Shown: piece after piece, positions 32,484 through 42,847 of the stretch
Position numbering within the stretch: position 1 is the stretch's first letter
How the letters are laid out: the number at the start of each line of letters is the position of its first letter
Source: Proteles cristata cristata
Taxonomy: Eukaryota; Chordata; Mammalia; Carnivora; Hyaenidae
Direction: 5' to 3'
DNA length: 64,000 bases
Assembly: GCA_017311185.1 (NCBI GenBank)
Contig: JAESUZ010003517.1
Location: 310,001-374,000, forward strand
Notes under the pieces: generated by a model
What the model saw: only the letters and a program-made list of their open reading frames with translations
What the model was told of the DNA's origin: nothing
The model's database searches: none
Translations under genes and position numbers: made by a program

Positions 32484-32878
32484 TAGTCAGCTCAGGCCAC
32501 CATAAGAGAAACCACACACTGGTTTTAGTGAGCCACAAAATAGGGATTTCTTTTCTTATAGTTCTGGAGTCTCGGAGTATAAGATCCAAGTGCTGGCAGC
32601 ACTGTTCTCTGGAGGCGGCCACCTTCTCACTGTGTTCTCACACGGCTTTTCCTCCATGTGTGTGTGCAGAAAGAAAGGGAGAGATTTCTGATGTCTCTTC
32701 CTCTTCTCACAGGGATACTAACCCTAGGGGATTAGGTCCCTACCTTTATGACCTTATTTAACCTTAATTACCTGCTCAGAGACCCTATCTCCAAATATAG
32801 TAGCATTGGGTGATTGGAAACTGGAGCAGGGTGTGGTGGGGTGGGGGACAGGGGAGACACAATTTAGCCATAACAACT
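32484..32878 (-). mobile_element. MaLR-like LTR
   Basis: Reverse LTR: 'gttttagtcagctcaggcca' end, 'atagttctggagtctcggag', 'cttctcactgtgttctcaca' and 'gaccctatctccaaatatag', closing 'acacaatttagccataac'. The same family and orientation occur at 40345-40756. Confidence 0.7.
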
Positions 32879-33220
32879 GGTAATTAAAACCTGCAGGTAA
32901 TGGGGGGAGAGACCACCATTGCTCTTATGAGCATCTCACTATGGCCACACCCGTCCCTTAGATCTGCATGGAATAGATAGAAAGCACTGGAGTCAATGGC
33001 AGCCAGATCCACTAGGAATAGAGAATTTAGGGATGCTCCCCAGCCCTCAGTTTTCTCTGTTATTAGAGGCCACAAGCTGGATATATGAAACTCCATACAA
33101 AGCAGACTTTTCACTTTTCTAGATTAGAGACTGGTCCCATATTTCACAACGTATAGCACAAAGAATGGGTTCTAGAGGCAAGTTCATTTGAAATACACTT
33201 AGATAATTCACATAATGAAG
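32879..33220. other. unique sequence
   Basis: Nothing recognised. Confidence 0.4.
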
Positions 33221-33228
33221 CTTCTTCA

Positions 33229-33424
33229 TGGGCTTTTGGGGTTTGGCTTTTTTGTTTTGCTTTCTTTTGTTTTCTTGATTTGTTTTGTTTTGTTCTGTTT
33301 TGTTTTAAGCAGGCTTACACGCGGCATGGAGCCCATCGTGGGGCATGAACTCACCACCCTGAGATCAAGACGAGAGCTGAGATCAAGAATCCGATGCTTA
33401 ACTGACTGAATCACCTAGGTGCTC
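33229..33424 (-). mobile_element. truncated CAN-SINE with (TTTTG)n tail
   Basis: Only the tRNA-derived head and part of the body remain (33305-33424); the tail at 33240-33308 is T-rich with G interruptions. A short duplication, cttcttca, lies at 33221-33228 and 33425-33432. The body lacks the 'tgctgacagctcagagc' segment, as in the older SINEC form. Confidence 0.8.
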
Positions 33425-33432
33425 CTTCTTCA

Positions 33433-33639
33433 CATTTTCACTTTTTAACTTCAGGTCTTCTCAGGGCCTTTCACATATTTGGGGTGCTATGAGTCCCCAA
33501 GATTGAGCCACACTTGGCCATATTTCCCAAAGAAACCTCAGATCCTTTGTGAGAGTGCACTCCCAGAGACTGGTATTCTGTGAGGAACACTGTGGCAAAC
33601 AGCAGGTGTGTCCCTCTGGAGAAGGGTTCTTCACATCAG
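33433..33639. other. unassigned sequence
   Basis: Nothing named with confidence. Confidence 0.4.
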
Positions 33640-33860
33640 CACTACTGATGTTTTGGGAGGGCTAATTCTTGGTGGGGGGCTATCCTGTGCACTGTAAGAA
33701 GTTCAGCAGCGTCCCTGGTCTCTGTCCACTAGCAACCTCTCCCCAACCCTGCTGCCCTAGCAACCTCTCCCCCTTCCTGCGGTGACACCCAAAAATTTCC
33801 CCCAAATATTATCAAATGTCCCCCGGGGGCCAAAAATCACCCTTGGATGGCCACTTCTGC
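33640..33860 (-). mobile_element. MER20 or MER20B-like DNA transposon
   Basis: Reverse MER20: 'cagcactactgatgttttgg', 'gggctatcctgtgcactgta', 'atcaaatgtcccccgggggc' and 'aaaaatcacccttggatggc'. A stretch of about 30 bp ('tagcaacctctcccc') is duplicated inside it. Confidence 0.8.
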
Positions 33861-34714
33861 TCTAGGGAAAGTTCTGGAATCAAAAAAACACACAGTGACT
33901 ATTCAAGAGAACACTAACCTTCTCTCCCAGGGGATGAATACAAAGTCTATTTTTAATAGCCCATTTTAAAACCATTGTTATTTCCCAAAAGAGTCTTACT
34001 GATAAAGACTCGTTTCAAACACTAAAATGACAACACAAGTTGTGGTTTCTGGGAGAACTAAGTTAAAATGTTATGGAAACGTATAGAAATAAATGAAACT
34101 TGCTAACGTGAGAGTTTCAAACAAAATATGTTAACGATTAAAGTGTTAGAGTGAGGTGTAGACAACCGTATGATTTTAAACAAAGTTTAGTTCCCCCAAG
34201 CTCCATGTGTGCACACTGTTTCAGGAGAACATCCACTGGTGAAAGTCAAGGGCGGCATTCTCCTACGTTCTGAAACCCCAGTGGGGATCAGCCTACGAAG
34301 GCTGCTCATGAAATTTCCTTTCCTTTGACCAGGTCAGTGTGAAACTGTGACAACCCTCTGAGGAGATACGGCCTCAACTGATTTCAATGAGAGTCAAGGA
34401 AGATTGCAGCTGGGAATATCTTACTGTCTCAGAGTGTAAGGAAGTATTCAAAGACTCACAGCGACATGTCTGAAGAACACAGGAGTCAGTGGCTGGGCTC
34501 CTACTGGCCAAATCTGGGATAATTGGAACATTAAATAGTAAACAAGCATAACATGTAAAATACACTAAGAATCTGTGAACCTAGGTAAACAAATAAACGG
34601 GGAGAAAGGAAAGCTCTCTTCCTCATTGTGAAAAAAAGCCAACTAGTCAATAATAGCAAAGAAATGATGAAATTAGAAAATGACCATTTGACCATTATAA
34701 CAACAGATTCCATC
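33861..34714. other. AT-rich unique sequence
   Basis: No repeat or gene was recognised. A perfect MEF2-type site, CTATTTTTAA, lies at 33947-33956, but a single site carries little weight. Confidence 0.4.
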
Positions 34715-34730
34715 AAGAATCATCATTGGA

Positions 34731-34926
34731 GCGGCACCTGAATGGCTCAGTCAGCTAAGCATCCAACTTCAGCTCAGGTAATGATCTCACGATCCATGGG
34801 TTCGAGCCCCGCATCAGGCTCTGTGCTGACAGCTCAGAGCCTGGAGCCTGATTCTGTGTCTCCCTCTCTCAGCCCCTCCCCCACGCATGCTTTGGCTCTC
34901 TTTCAAATGGATGCTAGGGATGCGTC
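34731..34926 (+). mobile_element. CAN-SINE, first of a head-to-tail pair, no A-tail
   Basis: Head 'gcggcacctgaatggc', intact B-box-like 'ggttcgagccc', body through 'gctttggctctctttcaaat', then it stops without an A-rich tail and runs into the next copy. Confidence 0.9.
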
Positions 34927-35118
34927 GGGGGTGGGGAGGCTCAGCTGGTTAAGTGCCCAACTCTTGATCTTAGCTCAAGTTGTGCTCTCACAGTTCCTAA
35001 GATCCAGCCCTTCCTGGGGCTCTACACTGACAGCGTAGAGCCCACTTAGGATTCTCTCTCTCTGCTCCTCCCTCACTCATGCTTTCTCTTTGTCTCTCAA
35101 AATAAATAAACTTAAAAA
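34927..35118 (+). mobile_element. diverged CAN-SINE, second of a head-to-tail pair
   Basis: It starts 'ggggtggggaggctcagctg', has an older-type 'caactcttgatcttagctca' body and ends 'caaaataaataaacttaaa'. One target-site duplication, aagaatcatcattgga (34715-34730) and aagaatcatcaatgga (35119-35134), flanks both copies. Confidence 0.9.
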
Positions 35119-35134
35119 AAGAATCATCAATGGA

Positions 35135-35269
35135 TACTAAAGTCAGGAGGTACAAGTTTGAGGAGTAAGAGTATTTACACAGTCCCAATGTGTCTTACCA
35201 CAATACAATTAACTACAAAAGGTAAAATGAAACTTTGCAGAGGAGAAATCTAGAAGAGAGTGTTTTAAA
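35135..35269. other. unique sequence
   Basis: Nothing recognised. Confidence 0.4.
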
Positions 35270-35955
35270 TGATCAAGGTTAACATTACCATTAATGGGAC
35301 AAGGCAATGTCAAGGATTTCTGGATGTGATACCCTGAGAAATACATTGCATTGCATCAGTGGTATTCCTGCCAAAGGCGTGTGACCTGAGTTCATTCATG
35401 AGGACACGTCACACATGAGGGCTCCTTTATAAAATAATGGATTCAAAAACATCAGTGTCATGAAACACCAAGAAAGACTGAGGAACTGTTCCAGATTAAA
35501 CAAGACCCGAGAAAGAGGCTTGAGAGCCTGGTGCAGCCCATGATTTGGGGCTTCTTTTATTATGAAGAACAGTATTGTGACAATTGATAAAATCTGAATA
35601 CGATTTGCAGATGAGATAATAGTATTATATCAGGGCTGATCGCCTGATTTTATCATTGTACTGTGTTTACATAACAGAATGTCTTTGTTTTTAGAAATTC
35701 CTACTAAAATAAAGGGGAATCAAGTTTGCAACTTACTCTCAGTGGTTTGGGAGGTGGGGAACTCTATGTGTGTGCATGTGTGGAGAGAGGGAGAGAGAGA
35801 GAGAGAGAGAGCACATGCTCCTAGCAAGCTCACACACAGAGCCTGTGATACAATGTTAACATTTCAGTTGGGAAGTGACAGGTATAAGATAGTTCCTAGA
35901 AGTGTTCTTACAACTTTTTTGTAAGTCTGAATGTTAATATTAACAATAAAAAAAA
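35270..35955 (+). mobile_element. old L1 (L1M type) 3' untranslated region
   Basis: Landmarks in order: 'catgaaacaccaagaaagac', 'gaggaactgttccagattaa', 'attttatcattgtactgtgt' and 'acaacttttttgtaagtctg', ending in an A-run at 35950. A pure (GA)n of about 30 bp at 35783-35811 interrupts it. Confidence 0.7.
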
Positions 35956-36240
35956 AAAGAGAAAGCTATGAGATTCAGTCCCCCCACCATCTTCCTAGCC
36001 TGAGTTTTTTCTGCTTCATCTCCCCCTTTTCCTTCCACCATGCCAAAACTCTTCCAAATCCCCTCCCTCCAGGGCTTCTGAGGAAGCGCTTACCCACTAC
36101 CTTTTGTCTGTGTGGCTTGTCATAACTAGATTCCTGGATCCTGCCCCAGGGATCAGGGAAACTGACTGGGGACCCCAGGAACACTGTTCGTCTACGGCTG
36201 ACCAAGTTCTCTCCCCAGAGGTGGTGGGCTGACTGGCTTG
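35956..36240. other. unique sequence
   Basis: Nothing recognised. Confidence 0.4.
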
Positions 36241-36254
36241 GAGTGCATTTGGGG

Positions 36255-36365
36255 CTTCAGAATTTTTTTAAGCTCACCTGATGATTCTAATGGGCAGCCA
36301 AGGGTGAACGTGACTATAAATCACCCGAAGGTTTATTAAAATGCAAATTCTTATTCTCTAACCTG
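36255..36365. mobile_element. MER5-like fragments
   Basis: 'aagctcacctgatgattcta' and 'atgggcagccaagggtga' look like a MER5 3' end. 'aaatcacccgaaggtttatt' and 'aaaatgcaaattcttattct' look like the 5' half of a second copy. Confidence 0.55.
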
Positions 36366-36504
36366 GGGGAACAGGTGCCTGCGATCGGCATGTTTGACCA
36401 TCTTACTGAGGATGCTACATTGACCACGACCAGAGTCGCAATGGTCTCATCTAGAATAGGCTCCAAGGGTTCTTTGCTCACAGACCTTCACCGTCTTCAA
36501 TTCT

Positions 36505-36615
36505 GACAGCTTCAAGAGGGCAGATAACACCATCTGTTTTATTCTCTGCTGAATATCCAGCACGGGGTGTTCCATAAATAGTTGTTGAATTCGTGCACGA
36601 ATGAATGAATGAAAG
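36505..36615 (+). mobile_element. L2 3' end
   Basis: 'caagagggcagataacacca', 'atatccagcacggggtgttc', 'cataaatagttgttgaattc', then a short (GAAT)n terminus. Confidence 0.8.
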
Positions 36616-36639
36616 GTTCCCTAATACCATGCTAATATC

Positions 36640-37060
36640 CACTAGTAACTCCCAGCTGCTTAATATTTAAAAATGGTCATATTTTGCATAAAAATCCCCC
36701 CATCAGATTTCAAGAAATCAATGGCTTTTGAAACGAAAAGCCACTTTGGGCCGAGAAGAGCTGGCAAGATCTCGCCCGCCTTCAGGAATGGCCCGGTGCA
36801 GGTGCAGATGACTATAGCGGCCTTCGAGTCAGCTGCTACCCCTTCTTCTCCACTCCTCAAATCATTTTCGTATTAGCATATCTCTAAGTGCATATAATTT
36901 TCACATCAAAGAGTGTAATTTTTTGCAGAAGTGGAGTAGAGAATAATTTATCCGCTGAAGTATCTCAAGCAGCAGTCTTGATAGCATGACATAAAAATTA
37001 CACAGAAGACAGACATTTAGAAAAATTGGGTGGCAGAATTTGTATTATTTAAGTAGATGT
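36640..37060. promoter_or_regulatory. candidate conserved noncoding element
   Basis: A repeat-free, AT-rich block with TAAT/ATTA cores and octamer-like 'attagcat' (36873-36880). Frames of 66 to 67 codons are open on both strands at 36660-36876, which fits selection-free openness or a conserved block rather than a known protein. The regulatory role is inference. Confidence 0.3.
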
Positions 37061-37527
37061 GGAGAAAATTCACCCATTGAAACTAAAAAAATATAGTTTT
37101 GGAGCTAAAAGCAGGCTCCTAGCTTCATGACAAGGGGGCAGCCCGTACTGATTACTCACATCCTAGCTCGCTGAATAGGGAGAGAACCCACCTTCTTTCT
37201 TTCCCTCCGGAGGGCTGGTTGACCAGAACGACAGGATTCACCAGCCCCACCTGCCCCCCAGGGCCCCCACTGGCGCTGTAGCTCTCGAATGCCACCGAGA
37301 GGAGCCCCTGTTTTGAGGACCCCAAACTTAACTTTGACTCCTCAGCACCAGTTTTCTTGTGCCGTCAGCCAGGCTCTGACGCTCATAGCCTCGTTCCACA
37401 AAACCAATCCATGCCCTTTGCCTCACTGGAGTCATTGGACTCCAATCCCCTTCTTTTCTCCGGGCCTGAAACCCTCTCCTGGTAACCTGAGTGGAATTGC
37501 CACACACAGGAGCCCTTGACAACCACC
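37061..37527. other. unique sequence
   Basis: C-rich unique DNA with no recognised gene or repeat. Confidence 0.4.
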
Positions 37528-37785
37528 CCCCCACATACACACACACCAAATACATATACACACTTAACATACACACACTGCTACTACTCACAGACCCTTA
37601 ATACACACACCTATACAGAATCACACCCGTACATACACCCAGATACCTAACACACACACGCCCTAGTGCATACACACACTTAATATACACAATCTAATAT
37701 GTACACACAACTGTACACCCACATAATAACCACACACACATCTAGCCATACACACGTATACCTAATGGACACATACACATATTTG
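37528..37785. repeat. degenerate (CA)n-rich tract
   Basis: About 250 bp dominated by short ACACAC/ATACAC blocks separated by 5 to 15 bp spacers such as 'ctaa' and 'cccagat'. It looks like an old CA array broken up by point mutation. Confidence 0.85.
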
Positions 37786-38030
37786 TGTCCCTGTGCCTAG
37801 ACGATCTATCAGTCAGATATCCCAGATTTTTTTTGTTACTTTCAACTATAAAACACCTTGATTCTGAAATATTTTTAAAAGCTGGCCCAGGACCCTGCAA
37901 TGCAGTCAGGAAGGAAGAGTTTTGTCGATAGATCCTGGCTACTTCTGTGGGGAAAAATGCTTCTCAGCCTTCCCTTCATTCCAAATGGGTGACAGAAATA
38001 AATATCAAAGGTGAAATATAAAACTCTTAG
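37786..38030. other. unique sequence
   Basis: Nothing recognised. Confidence 0.4.
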
Positions 38031-38032
38031 AA

Positions 38033-38256
38033 GGGGCGCCTGGGTGGCTTAGTCGGTTAAGCGTCCGACTTTCACTTAGGTCATGATCTCGCAGTTCGTG
38101 GGTTCGAGCCCCGCGTCGGGCTCTGTGCTGACTGCCAGCTCAGAGCCTGGAGCCTGTTTCAAGTCTGTGTCTCCCTCTCTCTCTGACCCTCCCCTGCTCA
38201 CGCTGTCTCTCTCTCTCTCTCCTAGAAATAAATAAAAAATATTTAAAAAAAAAAAT
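38033..38256 (+). mobile_element. CAN-SINE, young felid-type subtype
   Basis: Complete head with intact A- and B-box-like motifs, young-type body and 'cctagaaataaataaaaa' tail. No clean target-site duplication was read. Confidence 0.96.
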
Positions 38257-38389
38257 TAGAGAAAGTAAAGCATCGCCGGAGTCATGGAGGACTCAAAGAG
38301 TTCGTAAAGAGGGACCACACCGGGGCTGACGATCCAAATGCCAAGTAGTGCTGCTCATTCCTGTCCCACTGTGAGAGCTACCTAACATC
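38257..38389. other. unique sequence
   Basis: Nothing recognised. Confidence 0.4.
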
Positions 38390-38787
38390 TATCAGTAATG
38401 AAAAAGATAAGTAAACTGTGGTATATTCACACAACAGAACGCTACAAAGGCAAGAGTGACCATCTGTAACTGTGCACATACAAAACAGGACTGAGTCTCA
38501 CAAACATACAGTTGTATGAAAACACAGAACACAATGTAAGAGTGGATATTCTAGGATCCCATTCAGAGAATGTATGAAAACAGCAAAGCTAATTTCTCCT
38601 GCTGTGCTTTGGGATGGCGGTTACTCTCAGGTGCTGTTAATCTGGGAGGGGAAGGGGCTTCTCGCATGTCGACATGTGCTGTTTCTCCCCGGGAGTGCTG
38701 GGTGCACAGGTGTGTTTATTTCATAAAAATTCCTCAGGTAGAGCAGGACTTCAAATGTGGGGGACTTTTAGTACCTTCACTAGTCTT
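38390..38787 (+). mobile_element. old L1 (L1M type) 3' end
   Basis: 'aaactgtggtatattcacac', 'gactgagtctcacaaacata' and 'aggatcccattcagagaatg' are L1M 3' landmarks. It probably continues at 39034-39110 beyond the SINE. Confidence 0.7.
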
Positions 38788-38799
38788 CAATTAAAAGCT

Positions 38800-39021
38800 A
38801 TCTCTTTTTTTTTAATTTTTTATGCCTTTATTTTATTTTGAGAGAGAGACAGAGTATGAGTGGGGGAGGGACAGAAAAAGAGGGAGACGCAGAATGTGAA
38901 GCAGGCTCCAGACATCTGAGATGTCAGCACAGAGCCTCACACGGGGCTCGAACCCACGAACTGTGAGATCATGACCTGACCTGAAGTTGGGTGCTTAACT
39001 GACTGAGCCACCTGGGTGCCC
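38800..39021 (-). mobile_element. CAN-SINE inside L1M
   Basis: Complete minus-strand element. The 12-bp duplication caattaaaagct lies at 38788-38799 and 39022-39033. Confidence 0.94.
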
Positions 39022-39033
39022 CAATTAAAAGCT

Positions 39034-39429
39034 TTCTTAAGGTGCCATCCAAGTGAAATAACAATGGACATTTGGCACATTGCTTGTGCTGATTAAAAAA
39101 TGTAAACATTTAAAAAAATTTTTTTAATCAAAAAGAGGTGCATACACATGGTTGAAACACATCTCCCACCCAGACCCACAGTCCTGTTCTTCAGAATGAC
39201 CACTGAAAATGTTTCTTGTGTAAACTTCCAGAAATTGCATAGGCACATACAGGCACATATGTGTGTGTGTGGATCTGTGTCTATCTATACATTTTCTATA
39301 CAAATGAGAATAAATATGGTCTCCTGCACAATTCTTTTTATCCTTAACAATATCTTGTACCTCCATATTAATAGATAAAGACCCCCCCCTTTCTCTAGTA
39401 ATCTCTTGTAAAAGTCTTATATTGTATAT
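39034..39429. other. L1M remainder, then unique AT-rich sequence
   Basis: The first part may be the L1M end. After that only a short (TG)n at 39259-39271 is notable. Confidence 0.4.
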
Positions 39430-39560
39430 AGTGGCAAACTATGAGCAGCATGCCAAATTCAGCCCACCACCTGTGTCTATAAATAAAGTTTTATTGGAAC
39501 ACAGCCATACCTGTTCATTTACATATTGCCTGTGGCTGCTTGCATGCTTCCACGGCACAG
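39430..39560 (-). mobile_element. ancient interspersed repeat, probably a DNA transposon
   Basis: Contains 'gttttattggaacacagcca' and 'catattgcctgtggctgctt', the diagnostic end of the family seen in the other orientation at 13745-13900. Confidence 0.65.
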
Positions 39561-39584
39561 ATGAGCTGCTGTAACACAAACTAG

Positions 39585-39665
39585 GAGTTTCAGATTGCTG
39601 CTGTAACAAATTATAATAACTTAGTGGCTTAAAACAATGCACATTTGAGAATCTTACTACTTAAC
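39585..39665 (-). mobile_element. LTR 3' end fragment (MaLR-like)
   Basis: 'gattgctgctgtaacaaatt' then 'cttagtggcttaaaacaatg' is the reversed end of an old LTR, cut off after about 80 bp. Confidence 0.55.
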
Positions 39666-39689
39666 TGTTAAGAGATGGTGTCTGAATCC

Positions 39690-40085
39690 CTTCCCCTTGA
39701 GTTCTGGGTGGGCTAGTCCAACTGTACAGAAGTGACATCACATGATTTTCAAGTGTAGGTCAAGAAATGCAGTTCAGTTTCTTTTCTTTCTAGAATACTC
39801 ACTCTCAAGGCCTCCTGCCACCATGTAAGCAATCCGACAGCCCAAGGCCGCCATGTTGTAAGGAAGCCCAAACTAGACCACGTGGAGAGGCCCTGAGACT
39901 ACTCAAAGACAGAGATGCCTTGGCAAACCTTGGCCACTGTGCTCCAACCATCATTTGTTTACAACTGCCTAAGACTCCTGGGCCAGAACCACCCAGCCAA
40001 ACCCTCCCTAAGTTCCTGACCCCACAGCATCCATGAGCAATAACAAAATGATTGGTTTTGCTTTATACCAACCACAAACCAACTC
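39690..40085 (+). mobile_element. MaLR-like LTR
   Basis: 'ccatgttgtaaggaagccca', 'gaccacgtggagaggccctg' and 'gccagaaccacccagccaaa', then 'gagcaataacaaaatgattg'. Same family as 18560-19050 and 25540-25985, in the same orientation. Confidence 0.6.
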
Positions 40086-40344
40086 ACATTTACAATCTTA
40101 TACTTCTGGGCATCAACAACCTAAAGTGGGCCTCCCTGGGCTAAAATCTGGGTGCTGCCAGAGCTTCTTGAGGCTCTAGGGGAGAATCTCTTTCCTCGCC
40201 TTTTCCAGCATCTATAGAGGGTACTTGTGTGCCTTGCCTTGGGCCCCCCTTTCCATCTCTTAAGCTGGCAATGAGTGGTTGTGTCTTCTTCACATTATGT
40301 CACTTTGACGCCATGAGTGAGACTTGGGAGTTTGGCTACTGTCA
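40086..40344. other. unassigned sequence
   Basis: Nothing named with confidence. Confidence 0.4.
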
Positions 40345-40756
40345 CAGTCCACTCGGGCTACTGTAGCAAAAATCCCCAAGATGGGTAGTCTACAACAGGA
40401 ATTTCTCACTGTTCTCCACTATTGTGGAGGCTACAAGTCCACAAGGGAGGTGTGAACAGTGCTGGCTTCTCCTGAGGTCACCGGCCTCAGCTTGCCGGCT
40501 GCCCCCTTCTCACTGCGTGCCCACACGGCCTTTCCTTGGAGCACACCCACCCCTAGGGTCTCTGCATGTCTTCATGTCCTCTTCGCTATAAGGACACCAA
40601 TCGGATTGGACTAGGGCCCATCCCAATGGGCTCATTTTAACTTACTCACCTCGTAAAGGATGCGACTTCCAAATACAGTCATACTCTAAGGCAGTGGGAG
40701 TTAGGATTTCCAAATAGGGATTGAGGGATGGGGGGAGTTCAATTCAGCCCGTAACA
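40345..40756 (-). mobile_element. MaLR-like LTR
   Basis: 'cactcgggctactgtagcaa', 'cttctcactgcgtgcccaca', 'ataaggacaccaatcggatt' and 'aattcagcccgtaacactcc'. Same family and orientation as 32484-32878. Confidence 0.75.
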
Positions 40757-40935
40757 CTCCCCTTCTGCTGAGTTGTCTCGACCGCACCTGCTCACACGGG
40801 GCATATTCTGTGATAGGAAAGAGGCATTTGGGCACAGATTCCTCATGCAGGTCCTGGAGGTAGAGAGCTGCCAGCAGGGACCACAGCTGCCCGGGAGAGC
40901 CCGACATGGACAGACAGGAGGTAAGAGGGGACCAC
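40757..40935. other. unique sequence
   Basis: Nothing recognised. Confidence 0.4.
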
Positions 40936-40939
40936 AGCA

Positions 40940-41400
40940 TCTTCCCTACCTTCCCTGACCATTCTGTCCTCTACAACACCTCTCTCTCACTTTTTGGCTC
41001 CTCGCCTTGCTTTATTTTTTTTTCTGTCAGACCTCTCAATATATTACCTCTTAATATATCACTTTTATTGAGCTATAAATCACATGCCATAAAATTCGCC
41101 CATGTATCGTGTGAAATTCAGGTTTTCGTATATTCCTAAGGTTGTGCACCGGGCACCATGGTCTATCCCAGGATATTTCCATCACCCCAGAAAGAAGCCC
41201 ATGCCCACGAGCAGTCACTTTCCGTACTATATTTTACTTTACTTTCGTAACGACTGTCCCTCCTGCTACTTGAATTTAAGCTTCTAGAGAGTAGAGACTT
41301 TGATTTGTTCACGGACCTGGGTCTGTGCCCTCAGACAGGACCCGGTGCCTGGCAGTAATGCAAGTAACCATCTGTTGATTTCATATAGGAGCCAGAAGCC
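40940..41400 (+). mobile_element. L2 3' part, split by an L1M fragment
   Basis: The left half (40940-41060) has 'ccttccctgaccattctgtc' and 'cgccttgctttattt'. The right half (41232-41400) has 'gaatttaagcttctagagag', 'agagactttgatttgttcac' and 'cggtgcctggcagtaatgca'. The halves join in L2 order. Confidence 0.75.
41062..41230 (-). mobile_element. old L1 (L1M type) 3' terminus inside L2
   Basis: 'cacttttattgagctataaa', 'cataaaattcgcccatgtat', 'ctaaggttgtgcaccgggca' and 'ccatcaccccagaaagaagc' give the reversed last 170 bp of an L1M element. Confidence 0.8.
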
Positions 41401-41769
41401 ACCTTCATGAAACTGACCTGAGGTTGTGAGACACGGGAGAAGGCCAGGAATGGTATGTGGTGAGCGTGTGCCTCCCGACCTGACTCTGCCCCTGCCAGTG
41501 GGCTAGGTTCCCAGGGGCTACTCTGCACTCATCAGCCCAGAAAGGAATGAGGCCCCTCTTGGGATGTTGGGCCCATAAACAGAGTCAGGAGACTTTCAGA
41601 TTTATGGGGCTGCAGTTGGAAAGTGCTGGTCTGCCATGTGTTACAGTGGCTGTGATTTAATCCTCTCCCTGGGTCTTGGTGAATGTTAACACTTGTAAGC
41701 CTCTGAGGGAATTGGCAAGGTAGTGGTGGGTTATTTGGTCTAAATATCACAAAGAACAGTCTCCAGTTT
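41401..41769. other. unique sequence
   Basis: Nothing recognised. Confidence 0.4.
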
Positions 41770-41975
41770 CAGCCTGGCCACTTAAGGGTGGTGGGAGGCT
41801 CCAAACAAGGTAAATAACCTCTCTCAGCTTCAGTTTCCCACCTGTAAAATGGGGCAGGGGAGGGTAGATCATAATTCCTATCATATAGGTTGTTGTGAGG
41901 ATAAAATGAGCAAATACCCATGGTTCACACACGGCATGTAGTATATGCTCCTTGAGCATTAGCTATGAGCACTGA
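41770..41975 (+). mobile_element. MIR
   Basis: 'taaataacctctctcagctt', 'cagtttcccacctgtaaaat', 'ggttgttgtgaggataaaat' and 'gtatatgctccttgagcatt' follow the MIR consensus. Confidence 0.9.
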
Positions 41976-42139
41976 GTGAGGTAATGTGCATAATGCTCTG
42001 GGTGTGATACAAGAGAAAGTATCAATAACAAACAGTTTGGATTAATCAGTCTCCTCTCTGCCAGACACTCCAAAGAATCCCTAAATTTTGTGTATCTGAC
42101 CAGAAAAACTAAATGTTATAATAATCCCTTATCTGCCCA

Positions 42140-42330
42140 GAAGAATATTCAGTTGCTACATACACTAGCTGTGTATGTTCCTTGGTTGAGTCACTTCTCT
42201 GAACTTCAGTTTCCCAATCTGCTAAATGGAAATCATCTATAAAATGAGTGGCTATTAAGATGAAAAGGGACAGTACGTGCAAAGGGCCTGGGACACTGGT
42301 GAGATTTAATAAACGATAGCTATTAATATT
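42140..42330 (+). mobile_element. MIR
   Basis: 'actagctgtgtatgttcctt', 'tctctgaacttcagtttccc', 'caaagggcctgggacactgg' and 'taataaacgatagctattaa'. Confidence 0.85.
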
Positions 42331-42606
42331 ATTCCAACTTCAGAGCTCCTTCTCTAAAACTCTGGCATCCAAAAGTGTTTAAGGAATCAGAACTTTTCAA
42401 GTATGCAGTATACTAGGAGATACCACAAATGGGTTTATAGCCGCAGGCTATTACCAAATACATTAATACTTCCATGGTGGGGGGTGTGAATAGTCACAGA
42501 AGCGGGATGAACTATATAGGTTAACCAACAATATTAGTCAGTGCTGATCCGGTTTAGCCGAAATGACTAGAGGTCAGGGTAAGTTTTAACACCAGATGAG
42601 CAATGA
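42331..42606. other. unique sequence
   Basis: Nothing recognised. Confidence 0.4.
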
Positions 42607-42623
42607 AAAACCTTTCCATTTTC

Positions 42624-42847
42624 GGGGCTCCTGGGTGGCTCAGTTGGTTAAGCAACTGACTTCAGCTGAGGTCATGATCTCTTGGTTTGTTAGTTCAAGC
42701 CCCACATCAGGCTCTGTGCTGACAGTTCGGAGCCTGGATCCTGTTTCAGATTCTCTGTCTCCCTCTCTTTCTACCCCTTCCCCGCTCATGTTCTCTCTTT
42801 CTTTCTCTCTCTAAAGTAAATAAACATTACAAATTTTTTAATAAAGG
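42624..42847 (+). mobile_element. CAN-SINE
   Basis: Head 'ggggctcctgggtggc', body and A/T-rich tail complete. A perfect 17-bp target-site duplication, aaaacctttccattttc, lies at 42607-42623 and 42848-42864. Confidence 0.96.

Noticed and set aside
37528..37785. Possible CRISPR-like array of spaced repeats
   Set aside because: The repeats are CA microsatellite pieces of variable length without a constant direct repeat, and the genome is mammalian.
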